NCBI GenBank assembly: GCA_013397695.1
Contig: VYZI01000018.1
Location: forward strand, 4,445,523-4,509,522
DNA length: 64,000 bases
Direction: 5' to 3'
Source of the DNA: Centropus unirufus
Lineage: Eukaryota; Chordata; Aves; Cuculiformes; Centropidae
Shown: in pieces, positions 61,201 to 64,000 of the stretch
How positions within the stretch are numbered: the first letter of the stretch is position 1
How the letters are laid out: each line of letters starts with the position of its first letter
The notes under the pieces: model-generated
What the model was told of the DNA's origin: nothing
Databases searched by the model: none
What the model saw: only the letters and a program-made list of their open reading frames with translations
Made by a program: the position numbers and the translations under genes

Positions 61201-64000
61201 TTTAATTAGTATTTGATACAGTATTAATATTCCTATTTATCTTCTACATGCCATATGGATTAAATTCTCATTACTTTTGATCTTAATACTTTTAAAATAT
61301 GTAAATCAGCAGACAGACACCCTCTTTAAAGCAGTGTTTGCACACCACATCTATTATTGCCTTGGGCAATAGGAAAATATCTGCATTGCTAAAATTCCAG
61401 AATTGTGAAGAAATCTTGAAAAATCAGATGTGAAACTGATCAATCTAAATGAATTATATAATGGCCAAGTTAACCTCAGTTCTTCAGAGTCAACTGTACC
61501 TAAAAATGACATTAGAAGTGGCCAAAGACCATTTCAGAAAATGTACTTGAAAGAGATCAACTAAGTTAATTTCTGGAAGGAGAAAAACATTTTCACAGGT
61601 TGAGCTAATTCCAAGTGCAATGCCTTAGAAGAATATTATACTTTTTCGAAAAACTTATCTTTTATCTCAGACATTAAAAATACAATGAATTGTTTCAGGT
61701 TTACAGAAGATACTGTAACCTTAATTAACCTTTTGTTTTTCCAACTCTATAGCACATTGCCCACAAATAGGTATGTACGGGCATTTATTTCAATTTATCT
61801 GAATACTAACAAGGAGAAACTTATGGGACTCATCGTTACAAAGAACAGGCAAAGAGGATGCAAGGGGACCAACTTTTCTGCTCACAATGAAAGGAATCTC
61901 TGATGACATAGGAAGCATTTGGATTTAGCACTGAATGAGCACGGTTCAAGCCGCGCTAAATTGAACACAGAAGCCTATCCAGTCCTTTTACATTTGATCT
62001 TCCTATAAAACATAACAACATATTTGTAGCTAGGCCTGTTAAATCTCTTTGCTTACATTATACTGCTGAAGGGTATACCTGAGTGTTTTCAGGAGAAATT
62101 GAGAAAATATTCTGAAAAACAGAGCTGATGCCTGCCATGCTCTAACTGAAGGGTGGGGGGAGGACACCATGCAGCTGCAACCACATTGCATGCCCCAGAG
62201 AATGTGTATGGCACTTGCATGGGTTATCAATTTACTACCTTTCAGCCTTGGAAAATCTGAATCCGTTGAGACATACCATACACAAACCAGTATTGGTTAA
62301 CAACAACAACAAAAAAGATTCTCTTCAGTATCAGAAAAGGCATTTTCAGCAGGCACTGCTGGGTCCATTTAGTTCCTCTTATTTTTATTTTTTTCTGATC
62401 TCATCTAAAATCCACTGAGTCCATGGTACCTTCACTGTCTTGACTAAGCTTTGAGTCTGACAACCTGATGTATTTCTAACACTCCTTCTATTTTGCTTAT
62501 CTTAGGAACGTGCAGGACTATGTATCAGTATTTACTCAAATGTCATCTAAGAGGAAAGAGCACTCCTTGTCAAATCTATTCACATTAAGCCATGTTTGGC
62601 AGGGTTCATACCAACAGAAGACCTAAGACTGAGCTCTTTAATCTTGGCCTGGACTACACCAGCAAATACTAACAATGAATTTATTTCCTACTATCATCTG
62701 AGTTGATAAAAGATTGTAGCCAAAAATATTGCTTTTTTTTTTTTTTTTGACCAGAACAGTTCATTCCATCTGGCAAACTGCTTCAAGAACTGCTTTACTG
62801 TGATGAGATTCCTTTCCAGCAAGGAGGTTTGCTGGCATAGATCTGCAGGAAAGTTACATTTTCAAAGTCTTCTAACTGCAGAGACTGTTTAACTGGCCAG
62901 TTCTGTGCATGGCAGTTTGTCCAATGAGACTGCTGTCTCAGAATTAAGGCAGGCTTTCTTTCAGATGCCCCCTTGTATAAGACTACGGTAAAAATACATT
63001 TGTTTCACAGAAATCTGTAGGCTATAGTCCTACACATGCACCAAAAAGCAGGCACATCAGTGTCATTAAGCTTCTGATAAAGTCTGATAAACACCCCAAA
63101 TATTAATCTGAAATTCCCGTGCAACAAAATTAGGATATTTTCTCATAGTTATTTGCAAAGGTATCAATAGTAGGATAATACTTATCTAAACAGCAATTAT
63201 ACCTCCACAATTGTGTTAGAATAACAAGATGACAATGTCTTAGAAGTAATTTAAATTTATCCTCTAAGTGCCTTAATGACACTGTAGAGGACAATGCAGC
63301 ACTTGGTTATTGCATCTTAAGTGCTCTACATATGTAAATTACAATTATTTCTCATTACTGTTTAACCACAGAGATATCATACATTAGCTTTGTCTTAAAT
63401 GTGAAACATATCAAATAGGATAGTCTGTTCACAACCTTGTGGTTGCCTATACGTTCAACCCAATTTACTTTTCAAGTCATACTATAAACATCTAATTCTA
63501 AGCAGTCAGAATCCACTTTGCTATCTTTTTTTTTTTTCCACATTGAGGACTTATTTAGACAATGACTGTTACAGACTTTAAACAAGATGTGTGGATAATC
63601 ACTGTTACCCCTGAAGTATTGGGCCCATCATCATCAACTTCTGTCTCTGACTGCTGCATTTGTTATACACAGGAGAAGATGTTGAGTTCAAGCCTATGAA
63701 AATCTATGTTAATAAATCAAGGATCTCTTGGCTACTGAACTCACTGCTCTTTTCTCTGTTTAGTTCACAAGTATTTTATATCAAAGGAATGCAAATGTGA
63801 AGGTTTAGAAAAAAGGAGTAACTTTCAAAATTGAGGCTAAATAAAAAGTCTGATAAGCATTAATCATCTGTATCACTTCTACCTGGTTTCCCTTCCTGAA
63901 ACTTAAGCGCTGTGCTCCAGAGTACAACTCAAGTTCTCTTTCACCTCTTCTCCAGGTAGGAGACTTTGTTCTATAATAAAGCACCTACAGAAACTGCATT
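58292..64000. other. MYO3B: Presumed MYO3B intron to right edge
   Basis: AT-rich sequence with no recognised motor, IQ or kinase exon. It contains T tracts at about 62733-62748 and 63525-63538 and an exon-like block on the plus strand at 59469-59541 that is treated as a finding. Confidence 0.45.

Larger units (their letters stand above)
38195..64000 (-). other. MYO3B: MYO3B, 3' part of gene (partial; continues past right edge)
   Basis: Class III unconventional myosin with an N-terminal kinase and a motor, acting at tips of actin protrusions such as stereocilia and photoreceptor calycal processes with espin. Only the C-terminal tail exons are in the window. The confident chain on the minus strand is 41373-41476, 40083-40189, 39662-39708, then 38195-38330 ending in TGA. 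Candidate earlier exons are at 51848-51966, 57574-57615 and 58203-58291, and their phases connect in order. Kinase, motor and IQ exons were not found and should lie to the right. Same strand and order as SP5 matches vertebrate synteny. Confidence 0.85.

Noticed and set aside
62039..62230. 63-codon minus-strand frame and a small block ending CACTCAG|GTATAC
   Set aside because: Only 33 bases of exon-like sequence; below what can be told from chance.

Overview
The window looks like avian nuclear DNA, or at least sauropsid. It carries three CR1-type LINE fragments with typical bird 3' ends, has short introns, and has vertebrate developmental gene content. It is mostly AT-rich non-coding sequence with one strong GC/CpG-rich block at about 14.3-18.6 kb. 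Two assembly gaps are present (14626-14709 and 29607-29674). There are no bacterial-type operons, CRISPR arrays, functional tRNA genes or rRNA genes.

Layout. (1) 0-3.7 kb holds several exon-like islands. The best is a phase-consistent three-exon chain on the minus strand (3069-3651) starting in a small CpG-rich patch. Its position just downstream of SP5 on the same strand suggests ERICH2, but only weakly. (2) 3.7-14.2 kb is non-coding apart from a CR1 fragment. (3) 14.4-16.4 kb is the complete SP5 gene on the minus strand: two coding exons, 368 codons plus stop, Btd box and three C2H2 zinc fingers. Upstream (16.6-17.0 kb) is a dense cluster of TCF/LEF-type sites, followed by a second CpG-rich block to 18.6 kb. 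(4) 19-38.2 kb is intergenic with one CR1. (5) From 38.2 kb to the right end lies the 3' part of MYO3B on the minus strand. Three terminal exons are identified with high confidence, a fourth with good confidence, and three more are candidates at 51.8, 57.6 and 58.2 kb. The remainder is intron with a CR1, two tRNA-derived SINE remnants and simple repeats.

The order MYO3B then SP5, both on the same strand, matches the vertebrate synteny block of human 2q31.1. SP5 is a Wnt/beta-catenin-responsive Sp-family transcription factor. MYO3B is a class III myosin of actin protrusions. They are neighbours by ancestry, not partners in one pathway.

I found no clearly novel system. The items most worth a second look are the TCF/LEF cluster at SP5, the two conserved espin-binding repeats of MYO3B spread over three small exons, the divergent linker exons of the MYO3B tail, the unassigned exon-like islands at 0.4-3.7 kb, and the ancient SINE remnants.
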